This document shows, one piece after another, positions 37,457-47,900 of a stretch of DNA of 64,000 nt. Source of the DNA: Chlamydia crocodili (lineage in GTDB: Bacteria > Chlamydiota > Chlamydiia > Chlamydiales > Chlamydiaceae). Position 1 is the first letter of the stretch. The number at the start of each line of letters is the position of its first letter. The notes under the pieces are model-generated. The model was given only the letters and a program-made list of their open reading frames with translations, made no database searches and was not told the DNA's origin. The DNA lies in assembly GCF_018343815.1 (NCBI RefSeq), contig NZ_CP060791.1, positions 390,113 through 454,112 on the forward strand. Reading direction: 5' to 3'. A program made the position numbers and the translations under genes.

Positions 37457-38491
37457 ATGAATAGCAAGCTGAAAAAGCATCTACGTTTAGCATCCCTCTC
37501 TCTCCTAGCTTTATCAGGAATTTTTTCTTCCTCTATCCTTAATGCTATGCCGTCGGGAAATCCTGCATATCCTGTCATCCCAGGGATCAATCCAGAACAA
37601 AAAGGAATGTGTGCTTTCGAACTCTGCAATAGCTACAGTCTCTTCGCAGCACTTACAGGAAGCTTAAAAATAGGATTTTCTGGGGATTATATTTTTTCAG
37701 AAAGTGCAAGAGTGAAGAATGTTCCCGTAGTGACGTCCGTTAACACGACAGGAACCGGGCCTTCTCCTACAATCACCTCAACAGTAAAAGATTTTGACTT
37801 CGATCTAAACGACTCTAAAGTTAGCGCTAGCTGTATTTTTGCCTCAGTGGCTTTCCAAGACACTTCACCTGCTGCTATTCCCCTATTAGATATCAGCTTC
37901 GATGTAAAAATCGGAGGATTGAAACAATACTACCGTCTCCCTCTTAACGCCTATAGAGACTACACATCTTCTCCCCTAGCTTCTGAATCACAAGTTACTG
38001 ATGGTTTGGTAGAAGTGCAAAGTAACTATGGTTTTGTTTGGGATTTAAGTTTGAAAAAGATCCTTTGGAAAGATGGGATTTCTTTCATTGGTATTGGTGG
38101 AGATTACCGCCACGCAGCATGTCCTATTAACTACATCGTAGTAAATAGCCAAGCAAACCCTGAAGTATACTTCGAAGATTCTAACGGTAAAATTAGCTAT
38201 AAAGAGTGGTCAGCAAATATAGGAATCACCACCTATGTGAATGACTATATTCTTCCTTATGTCTCTGTTTCTGTAGGCAGCGCATCCAGAACTGCACCCG
38301 CAGATAGCTTTAAGCGTCTAGAAAGCCAATTCTCTAACTTGAAGTTCAAAGTCCGTAAAATTACGAATTTCCATAGAGTGAACTTCTGCTGTGGAGCAAC
38401 AAGCTGCGCATCAGATAATTTTTTCTATAGCGTTGAAGGACGTTGGGGCTGCCAGCGTGCTATAAACGTAACGGCAGGATTCCAATTCTAA
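37457..38491 (+). CDS. porB: Outer membrane porin PorB
   Basis: PorB is a chlamydial porin reported to pass dicarboxylates such as 2-oxoglutarate. The 344-residue product has a signal peptide (about 1-30, ending at ILNAMPSG), a beta-rich body with alternating aromatic and polar residues, scattered cysteines (for example FCCGATSC), and a terminal aromatic residue (VTAGFQF), as expected for an outer-membrane barrel. Cysteines in chlamydial outer-membrane proteins form disulfide cross-links in elementary bodies. It converges on the CT712-type gene, whose stop codon overlaps its own by a few bases. Confidence 0.88.
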   Translation: MNSKLKKHLRLASLSLLALSGIFSSSILNAMPSGNPAYPVIPGINPEQKGMCAFELCNSYSLFAALTGSLKIGFSGDYIFSESARVKNVPVVTSVNTTGTGPSPTITSTVKDFDFDLNDSKVSASCIFASVAFQDTSPAAIPLLDISFDVKIGGLKQYYRLPLNAYRDYTSSPLASESQVTDGLVEVQSNYGFVWDLSLKKILWKDGISFIGIGGDYRHAACPINYIVVNSQANPEVYFEDSNGKISYKEWSANIGITTYVNDYILPYVSVSVGSASRTAPADSFKRLESQFSNLKFKVRKITNFHRVNFCCGATSCASDNFFYSVEGRWGCQRAINVTAGFQF

Positions 38492-39657
38492 TTATACGAA
38501 CTGATTAACGTACGATATACGTTGTGTATCAGCTTCAATGATGCTGCAATTAAACTCCATTCTTGCTGCATAGCACGCATCTGAAGTTCTAACATCAATT
38601 GATGTGTTTGTGCTAAATCTCCGTAATTTTGCACATCGGAAAGACAGTTGTTAAAGAAATTCAACAAGCCACCTTTTGCAGTCCCTGTGTTGATATCAAT
38701 TTCTCCATCAACAACCTTATGCTCCAAATCTTGTAATGTAATTATAGAAAAGTCTGAACCCATAATCTTATAAGAAGGGTCGTATTCACTGTTCCCAGGA
38801 ATGAAAACAAGAGCATTCAGATTCAACATCAGATTCTTCATCTGATTTATCATAATGGATAATTCATTATTATAGCCCTTAACGATATCCTCGAGCTGTT
38901 TTTTTTGAGCATCAGAAAGAGAACTATTTCCCTGAATATTCTTAGAAATTTGCTTCAATAAAAGCTGAGCATTCTCAGCACTTTTAATATCATTCCTCAA
39001 CTGTAAACGTTCTTCTTCATAGCGATCTACAATCATCTGATAACCGAATTTAAAATTCGCAGTTCCTGATGTTTGAGAAATGTATGATCCTAAATTATAG
39101 ATAATAGGAGCGGAGTTGAAACTCTTTATAGTTTCTAAAAGAGGACTAAACAAGTTCTGAGCATATCCTGAGAGGTTTAGTTCTCTTCCTAAGGCATATA
39201 AAGCAGTCTCTTGCGCAGGGATGTATTTATCTAAAAGGATATAAGCAAATGCCGACTGGAAAGGCATTTTATTGACTATAGAACCCTCTACCGGAGCGAG
39301 CTCGGGAGCTGTTGTTAACGCTTGTGGAGATATTCTATCTAAATGCTCTTGAAAAATCTTATTTGCTTCCTTACGTAGCTCTTTATTTTCTTTTTCTGTA
39401 AGTACAGTTTGTATTACAGCAAGTTCGAATCCTGTATCTAAAAAATCATGCTGTAAAGAAGATATGAACTCCCTACGTAATCCCAAATCACTAGCCTCTT
39501 TAAGCAAGTCTTGCATGATTTTCAAATGAGAAGCTACCTCGTTCATCTTTGTATAATCCGCAGCTACCTCAGCAGGAGATACACGACGTTCTGCAAATAC
39601 CGGCCCTTCAGAAATCTGATTAATCTGTTGATAGCCTTGTATTGGAGAGTTTTTCAT
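38488..39657 (-). CDS. CT712-type protein, paralogue of the upstream CT711-type protein
   Basis: The function is unknown. The 389-residue product has no signal peptide or membrane segment and is predicted to be mainly helical. Its C-terminal 250 residues share a pattern with the C-terminal part of the neighbouring 748-residue protein: LLLDKY-P, NLSGYAQNLFSP/TFSNKAAKYMNQ, and QEWSLIAASLKL/QEWTMVSAALAL near the end. AGGTGAAGTT precedes the ATG. It lies 8 bp downstream of that gene, so it is co-transcribed. By order it is CT712. I believe both fall in the chlamydial family DUF720, but cannot check this. Confidence 0.7.
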   Translation of the reverse strand: MKNSPIQGYQQINQISEGPVFAERRVSPAEVAADYTKMNEVASHLKIMQDLLKEASDLGLRREFISSLQHDFLDTGFELAVIQTVLTEKENKELRKEANKIFQEHLDRISPQALTTAPELAPVEGSIVNKMPFQSAFAYILLDKYIPAQETALYALGRELNLSGYAQNLFSPLLETIKSFNSAPIIYNLGSYISQTSGTANFKFGYQMIVDRYEEERLQLRNDIKSAENAQLLLKQISKNIQGNSSLSDAQKKQLEDIVKGYNNELSIMINQMKNLMLNLNALVFIPGNSEYDPSYKIMGSDFSIITLQDLEHKVVDGEIDINTGTAKGGLLNFFNNCLSDVQNYGDLAQTHQLMLELQMRAMQQEWSLIAASLKLIHNVYRTLISSYN

Positions 39658-39665
39658 AACTTCAC

Positions 39666-41912
39666 CTATTTAAATCTACGTGTTAACTTCGCAAATATCT
39701 GATTCATCAATGCTAAAGCAGCGCTGACCATAGTCCACTCTTGCTGAATTGCGGAAGATTCTAACTGTAATGCGAGCTGTTGGTTTTGGTTAAAGGTTGT
39801 AAAATTCTGTTGGGTAGCTTCTAAACTCTGTAAAATCTGCTGCTCACCACCAGGAACAACACCGTTTTCACCACCTTCAATAACAAAGCTTTCGAAAGCT
39901 GATAGGAAACGTGGCCAATTGTCAGATTTTTGACCGTTCACCTTAATATCAAAGGCTTCATCAACTTCTTCAGGTTTTTCTACGGCAGTAAATTGTATAT
40001 TGTTTAGGAAGATATAAAGATTACCTAGATTACGCAATAAAGCATCAAATTGGAATTCGTATCCAGAAATTGTCTGACGAAGCTCTCGTTTCTGAGAAGA
40101 GGTCAGCTCGGTATCATTTTTTATGCTGTCTAAGATTTTAGTAAGTTCGGTTTTTACTCTCTGACAACGCTCAACATCTGCTCTACAACGTACTTTTTCC
40201 TTATCTAAAACACTCTGGGCTTTTCCTAAAGCATCAGTAAGAGCCTGTAAGTTCATCTGACGCAAATATATTGCTAAAGAATAATAAACATCTGCAGTTT
40301 GGAAATTCGTAACATTGGTAATAATCTGATTCATGTACTTAGCAGCTTTATTAGAGAAAGTCATCTGTACACCTAATGTCTCTAAAACGTGCTGCTGATT
40401 GGGTAAATACTTATCTAATAATAAAGAGGAATAAACCATTTGTATTGGAGAGGTATCTACAAACGTCTTTTTGCCCTCTTTCATACTGTCGAAATAATTT
40501 AATTTCGTAGGATCCATAGAATCTTTTTGCCCCATTAATTTGGCTGATTCTTCTGTCCATTTGGTAATTTGAGCTTGGATTTGCTTAATACCATTATTCA
40601 TCCCATCAATCACTTTCTGATAGTCAGAGCGTGACATCACCGAAGTAGGATCCTTCGTCATTAACTCAATGCATTTTTGGAAAAATTCTGGATTAAGATT
40701 GGTTTGGCTACCGTTGTAGAATAGCTTGATACCCTGATAATCAGCAGAAGGATTACCTTTAAATGTGACTAAAGGGACATCTGCAACATTAAAACTCCCA
40801 TTCCCACGTTCATTCCAATAAGTATATTCTTTCTCTAGAACTTCTTTGTAATTAGCCTGCGAGCTACTTTGCGATATACCGTATTGCCCTGCACATACTA
40901 AATAGGAATACAACAAACTTAGGAAACTTGGTAAATTCACACTGGCATTCATCTTCAAACTACCCATAGCACTTATAAAAGTAGTTACTCCGTCTTTGAC
41001 TCCTTGAGGCATTGCATCTACTGCATTACTTGAATACTTATCCATAAGCATGCGATATACTCCACCGAGCATTATGTAGGTACGCGTCATACCGCCTTGC
41101 ATAGCGTTGTAACCAGAACCAGTTAAGTTAGATGCTGTCGAAGAGATATCCCATACGGGATTAAGTAGATCTTTAAGAGAGCTTGAGAATTGACGTATTA
41201 GCTCAATAACTTTATTTGCTTCATCAATATTTAATGAGCATTCAGCAAGTTGGATGTTCAATTGTTCAGAAACAGGATAAGACAAAGAGATCATGGCATT
41301 ATAAACTACCATCATGTTCTGCCAAAAATTGATCACCTTACTTTTTGGAGGAGCATCTTTCCCTTTGAGTTCTTCTATCTTAGCTACAAACTCTTTGGGT
41401 AAAGCATATATTGCATTATATTGATCAGTTGTAGGATTCCCGGCGGTGAATGATTGTTTCAAAGTATCTAATTTTATTTTAAAATCTTTAACTATAGTTT
41501 TTTCAGCCTCTGTGGGATTAAAAATCCCCCCTTGATCAACTTCCTTTAGCCAATCTTCAAAACTCTTATCAAGTCCCTCTATATAAAGTTTTGCAGCAGC
41601 AAGATTTGGATCTTTTAAGATCTCATCCACTTTACTAGAATCATAAGTAATATTTGGAAAAGTGATTTTTTCTTCAGGAAGATTTTCGAAAGAAACATCT
41701 CCTATAAATTCTGAAGAAATTTGTACTATGGGCAACTTAGCCTCTGCTTCTTGCAACAAACCAAGTGCGTGCTTTAATCCCCTTGCTTTTTGATCTAGTT
41801 CTTGGAAAAGAAACACAGAACTAGAAAACGGTGTTGTCATATCTACCTGATCACCAAGTAGTGCCGCCGTTACATTGCGATTAAAAGTAATGTATGAAGG
41901 TTGTACCGTCAC
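39666..41912 (-). CDS. CT711-type large helical protein, candidate effector
   Basis: The 748-residue protein starts at GTG and is acidic, helical and free of a signal peptide and membrane segments. Its C-terminal third is paralogous to the CT712-type protein downstream; the first 470 residues have no counterpart there. Published work describes the C. trachomatis homologue CT711 as a secreted, nucleus-targeted protein; whether that holds here is inference. The upstream gap (41913-42034) is very A+T-rich and has no clear promoter. Confidence 0.68.
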   Translation of the reverse strand: MTVQPSYITFNRNVTAALLGDQVDMTTPFSSSVFLFQELDQKARGLKHALGLLQEAEAKLPIVQISSEFIGDVSFENLPEEKITFPNITYDSSKVDEILKDPNLAAAKLYIEGLDKSFEDWLKEVDQGGIFNPTEAEKTIVKDFKIKLDTLKQSFTAGNPTTDQYNAIYALPKEFVAKIEELKGKDAPPKSKVINFWQNMMVVYNAMISLSYPVSEQLNIQLAECSLNIDEANKVIELIRQFSSSLKDLLNPVWDISSTASNLTGSGYNAMQGGMTRTYIMLGGVYRMLMDKYSSNAVDAMPQGVKDGVTTFISAMGSLKMNASVNLPSFLSLLYSYLVCAGQYGISQSSSQANYKEVLEKEYTYWNERGNGSFNVADVPLVTFKGNPSADYQGIKLFYNGSQTNLNPEFFQKCIELMTKDPTSVMSRSDYQKVIDGMNNGIKQIQAQITKWTEESAKLMGQKDSMDPTKLNYFDSMKEGKKTFVDTSPIQMVYSSLLLDKYLPNQQHVLETLGVQMTFSNKAAKYMNQIITNVTNFQTADVYYSLAIYLRQMNLQALTDALGKAQSVLDKEKVRCRADVERCQRVKTELTKILDSIKNDTELTSSQKRELRQTISGYEFQFDALLRNLGNLYIFLNNIQFTAVEKPEEVDEAFDIKVNGQKSDNWPRFLSAFESFVIEGGENGVVPGGEQQILQSLEATQQNFTTFNQNQQLALQLESSAIQQEWTMVSAALALMNQIFAKLTRRFK

Positions 41913-42034
41913 CGTAATTTATCCAGAAGAGATTAATTATTTTTCTAATTTTAAAATAAAAAAAATATTTCAAAAATAAAAAATAATTAACTTTAAAACT
42001 AAAACATAAATAACAAGTGACTTTGATTATTTAA

Positions 42035-43837
42035 TTATTTTAATTCTCTTTCTATTCTGAATAATTCATCAGTGATTGTTTGAGGAAGGTCAGATCCAAA
42101 AATCTTGCAGTACTCACGAACATTAGCAACCTCTTTCAGCCATCCAGGAACATCCACAGAAAGTAGATCCTGAAGAGCTTGTGAAGATAAGTTGAGTCCT
42201 TCTAAGTTTAAAGAAGATTCTTCGGGTAAGTAACCAATAGGTGTTTTCTTAGCGATGGACTCTTCTCCGTTAGTTCTTCGGAAAATCCATTCTAAAACAC
42301 GAAGATTGTCGCTAAATCCTGGCCAGATAAAATTGCCATCTTTATCCTTGCGGAACCAGTTCACACCATAGATCTTTGGTAGTTTTAAACTTGTGTTAGA
42401 AGCAAAAGATAACCAGTGATCAAAGTAGTATGCCATGTTGTAGCCACAGAAAGGTAACATAGCAAAAGGATCATGCCGTAACTTCCCTTGTTCACCGACA
42501 ATAGCTGCAGTAGTTGCCGAAGACATGCTCGCACCAATGGTAACTCCATGTTGCCAACTTAAAGCCTCATAAACCAAAGGTATAGTCTCAGAACGACGAC
42601 CACCAAAAATAATCGCCTCTATTGGTACACCTTCAGGACTATTCCATTGAGGATCTAAAACAGGACACTGCTTTACAGGAGCAGTGAATCTAGAATTAGG
42701 ATGTGCCGCAGGAGCTCCTCCAGGTTGCCAAGGATTACCATGCCAATCTATAAGACCTTCAGGAGGTTGACTCGTTAAACCCTCCCACCAGACATCTCCA
42801 TCTGAAGTCAAAGCAACATTAGTAAATATCGAATTGGATTTACAAGTGGCTAAAGCATTAGGATTTGTAGTTTCTGATGTTCCTGGAGCAACACCAAAAA
42901 AACCAAATTCGGGATTCACAGCGTATAACCTACCGTCAACACCAGGGCGTATCCATGCAATGTCATCGCCGATACATTCGACTTTCCAACCAGGAATCTT
43001 GGGCATAAGCATAGCAAGGTTAGTTTTGCCACAAGCACTAGGGAAAGAAGCTGCAAAATACTTCTTCTGTCCCTGAGGATTAGTCACACCAATGATCAAC
43101 ATATGCTCCGCAAGCCAATCTTGCGAACGAGCTATATATGAAGCTAAGCGTAATGCTACACATTTTTTCCCCAGTAAAGCATTTCCTCCGTAACCACTAC
43201 CAAATGACATTACACTACTGTCATCTTGGAAATGTACTATACGCATATTCTTAGGATTACAAGGCCAAGCTACATCTTTTTCACCTGGGGATAAAGGGAC
43301 TCCCACACTGTGTAAACACTTATGGAAGGAACCAGATGTCCCCAACGATTTTAATACCTCCGCTCCCATTCGGGTCATGATCTTCATAGAACAAACAACA
43401 TATGGAGAATCGGTAATTTCAACACCAATAAGAGAAAATGGAGAATTTAACGGTCCCATGCAAAAAGGAATCACATAGAGAGTCCTTCCACGCATACAAC
43501 CTCGGAAAAGACCTTCTAGTTCTTGACGCATTTCTTGAGGATCACGCCAATTATTGGTAGGGCCTGCATCTTCTTTTTTTGTAGTGCAAATAAAAGTGAA
43601 CTGTTCAACACGAGCAACATCTTCGGGAGAAGAACGCACTAGAAAACAGTTGGGATGTAAATCAGAGTTTAGAGGAATAGCTGTTCCTGATTTTTGCATC
43701 ATGCTGTAGACTTCAGCATATTCAGCATCGGAACCATTACATATACGGATATCCTTAGGAGTTACTAATTCAGCAACCTCTTGGATCCATTGTCTTAAAC
43801 CTTCATGCTGAATTTCGTTGCTCCATGCACTGGTCAT
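42035..43837 (-). CDS. pckA: Phosphoenolpyruvate carboxykinase (GTP)
   Basis: This enzyme converts oxaloacetate and GTP to phosphoenolpyruvate and is of the GTP-dependent class. The nucleotide loop is FPSACGKTNLAML, and further motifs include GYGGNALLGKKC, GDDIAWI and IIFGGRRSETIPLV. The start is the ATG at 43837: its ATGA overlaps the mreB stop codon and AAAGGGAA lies upstream, and this gives 600 residues, the normal length. Upstream in-frame codons would extend it by 22 residues within mreB. It supports gluconeogenesis from host-derived dicarboxylates or amino acids, consistent with PorB nearby. Confidence 0.93.
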   Translation of the reverse strand: MTSAWSNEIQHEGLRQWIQEVAELVTPKDIRICNGSDAEYAEVYSMMQKSGTAIPLNSDLHPNCFLVRSSPEDVARVEQFTFICTTKKEDAGPTNNWRDPQEMRQELEGLFRGCMRGRTLYVIPFCMGPLNSPFSLIGVEITDSPYVVCSMKIMTRMGAEVLKSLGTSGSFHKCLHSVGVPLSPGEKDVAWPCNPKNMRIVHFQDDSSVMSFGSGYGGNALLGKKCVALRLASYIARSQDWLAEHMLIIGVTNPQGQKKYFAASFPSACGKTNLAMLMPKIPGWKVECIGDDIAWIRPGVDGRLYAVNPEFGFFGVAPGTSETTNPNALATCKSNSIFTNVALTSDGDVWWEGLTSQPPEGLIDWHGNPWQPGGAPAAHPNSRFTAPVKQCPVLDPQWNSPEGVPIEAIIFGGRRSETIPLVYEALSWQHGVTIGASMSSATTAAIVGEQGKLRHDPFAMLPFCGYNMAYYFDHWLSFASNTSLKLPKIYGVNWFRKDKDGNFIWPGFSDNLRVLEWIFRRTNGEESIAKKTPIGYLPEESSLNLEGLNLSSQALQDLLSVDVPGWLKEVANVREYCKIFGSDLPQTITDELFRIERELK

Positions 43838-44934
43838 ACCATATTCCCTTTGCGTTTCTTGAATTGATCTAGGTGTTCTAAAGCCTTTCCTGTTCCTAAA
43901 CAAACAGCAAGTAAAGGATGCGGTGCAGTAATTACAGAAAGTCCCGTATTTTTACTTAAAGCCTTATCGAGACCTTTAATTAAAGCCCCTCCACCAGCTA
44001 ATACCATACCACGTTCAACTAAATCAGCAGAAAGTTCCGGAGGACACTTCTCTAAAGTTAAACGAACGCATTCAATAATTTGTTGGATAGGCTCTGCTAA
44101 ACATTCACGAATTTCAACAGAGTTAATCCTTTTTGTGATTGGTAATCCTGCCACTTGATCACGACCTCGAACTTCCATCTCAAGCTCATGATCCCCCAAA
44201 GGATACGCAGAACCAATAGTGATTTTTATTTCTTCAGCAGTACGCGGACCAATCATAAGATTGTAAGTACGACGCATGTAATTAATAATACATTCATCGA
44301 ACTCATCCCCAGCTATACGCAAGGAACGTGATTCCACAATTCCTCCTAGAGAAATGATAGCAATCTCCGTAGTCCCACCACCAATATCAATAATCATACT
44401 CGCAGCAGGTTCATGAACAGGAAGATCTACGCCAATAGCAGCCGCCATAGGCTCCTCTATTAAGATCACTTCCTGAGCTCCAGCATGTAAAGCAGAGTCT
44501 TCAACAGCACGCTTTTCCACACCGGTAATCCCCGAAGGCACAGCAATTAAAATTCTTGGTCGGAACATACTACGAGAAGGTGTTACACGTTTGATCAACG
44601 CTTTTAACATGCCCTCCGCTATTTCGAAATCTGCAATCACCCCATCTTTCATAGGACGAACAGCCATAATTTTTCTCGGAGTTTTCCCCAACATAGCCTT
44701 AGCTTTATGACCAACAGCAAGAACTGTATGCGTTTGAGCATCTACAGCAACTACAGAGGGTTCACTGAGAACAATACCGCGACCACGAACATAAACTAAA
44801 GTGTTCGCTGTTCCTAAATCGATACCAACATTGCCAGAAAAAAAGTTGAAAACTTTATCAAAACGGCCTAGAGTCTTGTTGTACAATCGATTAGAAAGAT
44901 TTTTAATTTTAAATAAGCTTCGATGTGGGCTCAT
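43834..44934 (-). CDS. mreB: Cell-shape determining actin homologue MreB
   Basis: The 366-residue protein has the MreB phosphate and adenosine motifs: GIDLGTANTLVY, VGHKAKAMLGKTP, IDIGGGTTEIA and GGGALIKGLD. Chlamydial MreB drives septal peptidoglycan placement in the absence of FtsZ. It is followed with a 4-bp overlap by pckA and lies 4 bp from the SNF2 helicase gene, so all three are one operon. An N-terminal extension of about 35 residues rich in Lys/Arg and Phe precedes the usual start of the actin fold, which fits the reported membrane-binding N-terminus. Confidence 0.95.
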   Translation of the reverse strand: MSPHRSLFKIKNLSNRLYNKTLGRFDKVFNFFSGNVGIDLGTANTLVYVRGRGIVLSEPSVVAVDAQTHTVLAVGHKAKAMLGKTPRKIMAVRPMKDGVIADFEIAEGMLKALIKRVTPSRSMFRPRILIAVPSGITGVEKRAVEDSALHAGAQEVILIEEPMAAAIGVDLPVHEPAASMIIDIGGGTTEIAIISLGGIVESRSLRIAGDEFDECIINYMRRTYNLMIGPRTAEEIKITIGSAYPLGDHELEMEVRGRDQVAGLPITKRINSVEIRECLAEPIQQIIECVRLTLEKCPPELSADLVERGMVLAGGGALIKGLDKALSKNTGLSVITAPHPLLAVCLGTGKALEHLDQFKKRKGNMV

Positions 44935-44938
44935 AGCA

Positions 44939-47900
44939 TCATATCTGTAGCAATTCTAGTACTTCTTCCCAAGTCAACTTGGAAACGACTTCATCATCAG
45001 AGTTGATCACTTTCTTTACAAGGCTCTTTTTCCTGTTTTGGAGAGTTAGAATTTTTTCCTCAATGGTATTTAACGTAACTAGCTTATACGAAGACACTGA
45101 GCGATTCTGTCCTATGCGATGTACCCGATCTGTAGCTTGATTTTCTACAGCGGGATTCCACCACATATCATAGTGAATCACGGTGTCCGCACCAACGAGA
45201 TTTAATCCTGTTCCTCCTGCCTTTAAAGAAATCAAGAAAACTAGCAGCCCTGGATCTTCATTAAACTGGTTGACTATTTCCAATCTGTTCTTGGTGGAAC
45301 CATCTAAATAAACAAAGCGCACTCCACGAGCTTCTAAGTCTTTTTTTATGATGCTTAACATCTTAGTATATTGACTAAAGAGAACTGTCTTATGTCCTGT
45401 CTCAACAAGAGAAGAAAGAAGGTCCATAAGCAAGTCATACTTTGCAGAATCACCCGGTTCAGGCACATCTTTTGCAAAAATAGCTGGATGACAACAAATT
45501 TGTTTTAGACGTGTAAGTGTTGCAAGAACATGGATATGTATACGATCAAATCCTTCTTGTTTAACTAAACGAGAAAGTTCTTTTTTAGCTGAAGCAGCAT
45601 AAGAATGATATAGCTCTTTCTGAGAGTCTGTAAGGTGACAATGATATAGAATTTCTGATACAGGAGGTAAATCTTCCAATACGTCTTCTTTCATACGACG
45701 AAGAATGAACGGCGCCACCTTCTTCTTCAAAGCAACCATATTATCGGTCTTATTCCCCATATAGTTGCCTGTGCGGATATATTTTCCAACAAAGCGATCA
45801 TAACTGCTTAATAAACCAGGCATTAAGAAGTCGAAGAGACTCCATAATTCTTCAAGAGAATTTTCAATTGGAGTACCTGTTAAGATTAATCGATGTCCCG
45901 AACGAATCATTTTTACAGATTTTGCATTACGCGTCGTGCGGTTCTTAATATGATGAGCTTCGTCTAAAACTACATAGTCAAAGACAAAATCCTTATAAAT
46001 ATCGATGTCTTTTTGCAGTAGGTTGTATGAGGTAATGGCAACATCATAATCTGATAAAGCAGCTAGCTGTCTACGTCTATGAGAAGGAATCCCATCAACT
46101 ATCATAGTTTTGAATTCCGGATTGAACTTACGGAATTCTTCTTTCCAGTTATATACCAAAGATGTTGGGCAGACAATTAGAGAGCATCCCTTTCCCTTCT
46201 CTAATCTACTTTGTGTAATAGCGATGATCGCTTGTAAAGTTTTCCCAAGACCCATGTCGTCAGCAAGAATACCATTTAAATGCATTCTTCTAAGACGTTC
46301 TAGCCAATGAATTCCTTCTGTTTGGTAGCTACGTAATGTAGCTTGTATTTGCTTAGGAACAGCTTGGAAATCAAAAGCGACTTCTCCACGAATTTGCTTT
46401 TGTATTTCAGCAAGTTTATCCGTCATTTTAAAATTGACTGGTAAACCTTTGAATAGTTCAGGAGAAATCCCTGTTAAACTCCACAAAGGACATTTTTCTA
46501 CAAAGTCATCAAGAACTTTAAAGCCTATTTCATTAAAAATCTGAATAACTGGAGAAATTTTTTCTAAATCTAAAACTAAAATACACGGGAGTTTTGCAGA
46601 ACCAGGAGTTCTACCTCTTCGAGGAGTTTTTACATTACGCCCTCGCTTCGGCAACTCTAGGAAACGTTTTTTAGCGCTTATACAATCCCAAAGCAAGTCT
46701 AAGCTAATTCCCTTCAACAAACCATTAACTTTAAGCTCAGCTTCATAAGTATTAATTTCAGAACTTTCCTTAAAGGAAAGGTCAAAGACAGTTTCATCAT
46801 AAATAAACTGATCAGAGAGAGTCTCAGGACAATTAAACGTTATCCTATGCTGATTATTAGGAATCGTTTCCGTCATAAACTCTACGATTTTCTTCTCACT
46901 TTTTACATGGAAGGCACCATCACGCTCATCATAAATAAAGCCTGAGAAAACCTCCTCTATGATCTTACGTTCTTCAACAAGATTCCTAGCCAAGATTCCA
47001 TCGTCACGAATAAATGCACGAATATCTTGGTATTTTAAAGAAAAAGAAGCAGCTGGGATTGTGAGTGAATCATAGATAAAATGTAATTTCGCCTCTAATT
47101 CGCCATCTAAATAACTTATGTTACAGACACCACGAACATCCTCAATATAAGGCAGGGTGATAAAGGAGTTTAGAACTTCAACGTTAGAAACTTCAGCATA
47201 TTCCTTAAACACAGGAAGAGCGTTCTCTCGGAAAGAACCGAATAGAGCTTCCGGAATAGTAATATCTCGTAGCCTTGAAAAAGAACGTAAATGCGCGCGT
47301 CGAATTTGGGGTGCGAAATGATGGTAAACGTTATTGTGAATGATTCCAGGAACATTAGATTCTAAGAGAATCGCTTGCTCAGGCTGAAGAGTTTCATCGT
47401 CCACAAGGATTAACGGGGTCATTAACAATGCTTTATAGGGAGTATCGAAAAAATCTAAATCAAACTTCATCGTAGCTGGTGAAACCGACCAATATAAGGG
47501 CTCTTCAAGGTTCCCACAAAACATCCCTGAAAAACTTTCTTTCTCTCCAGCTTGTCCTCCCCCACGGTCTGCCATTTGATGTTCATACATTTTTGCTAAA
47601 ATTACACCTAGCGATGTTAATGTAAGATAAGCAGATTTTAATAATTTTTCTTCAGGAGCTTGATTCGCATAACGAACATAGCGAATCAACAAATCTATAA
47701 GCTTGCGATCAGAAGCATTGAAAGATTGCATTGTGAAAAAGAAACGACGTCCATTAAGGATAATCGGCTCTTGATATAAAACTCCTTCAAGAAATGTTTT
47801 AATATTTGAAATATAAAAAGGTTTAGAACGTCCAGGAAGGCGTAAAACTAGTTGGAATTCAACATGCTGATTTGGACGAAATACTTCATCATTGGAAGCA

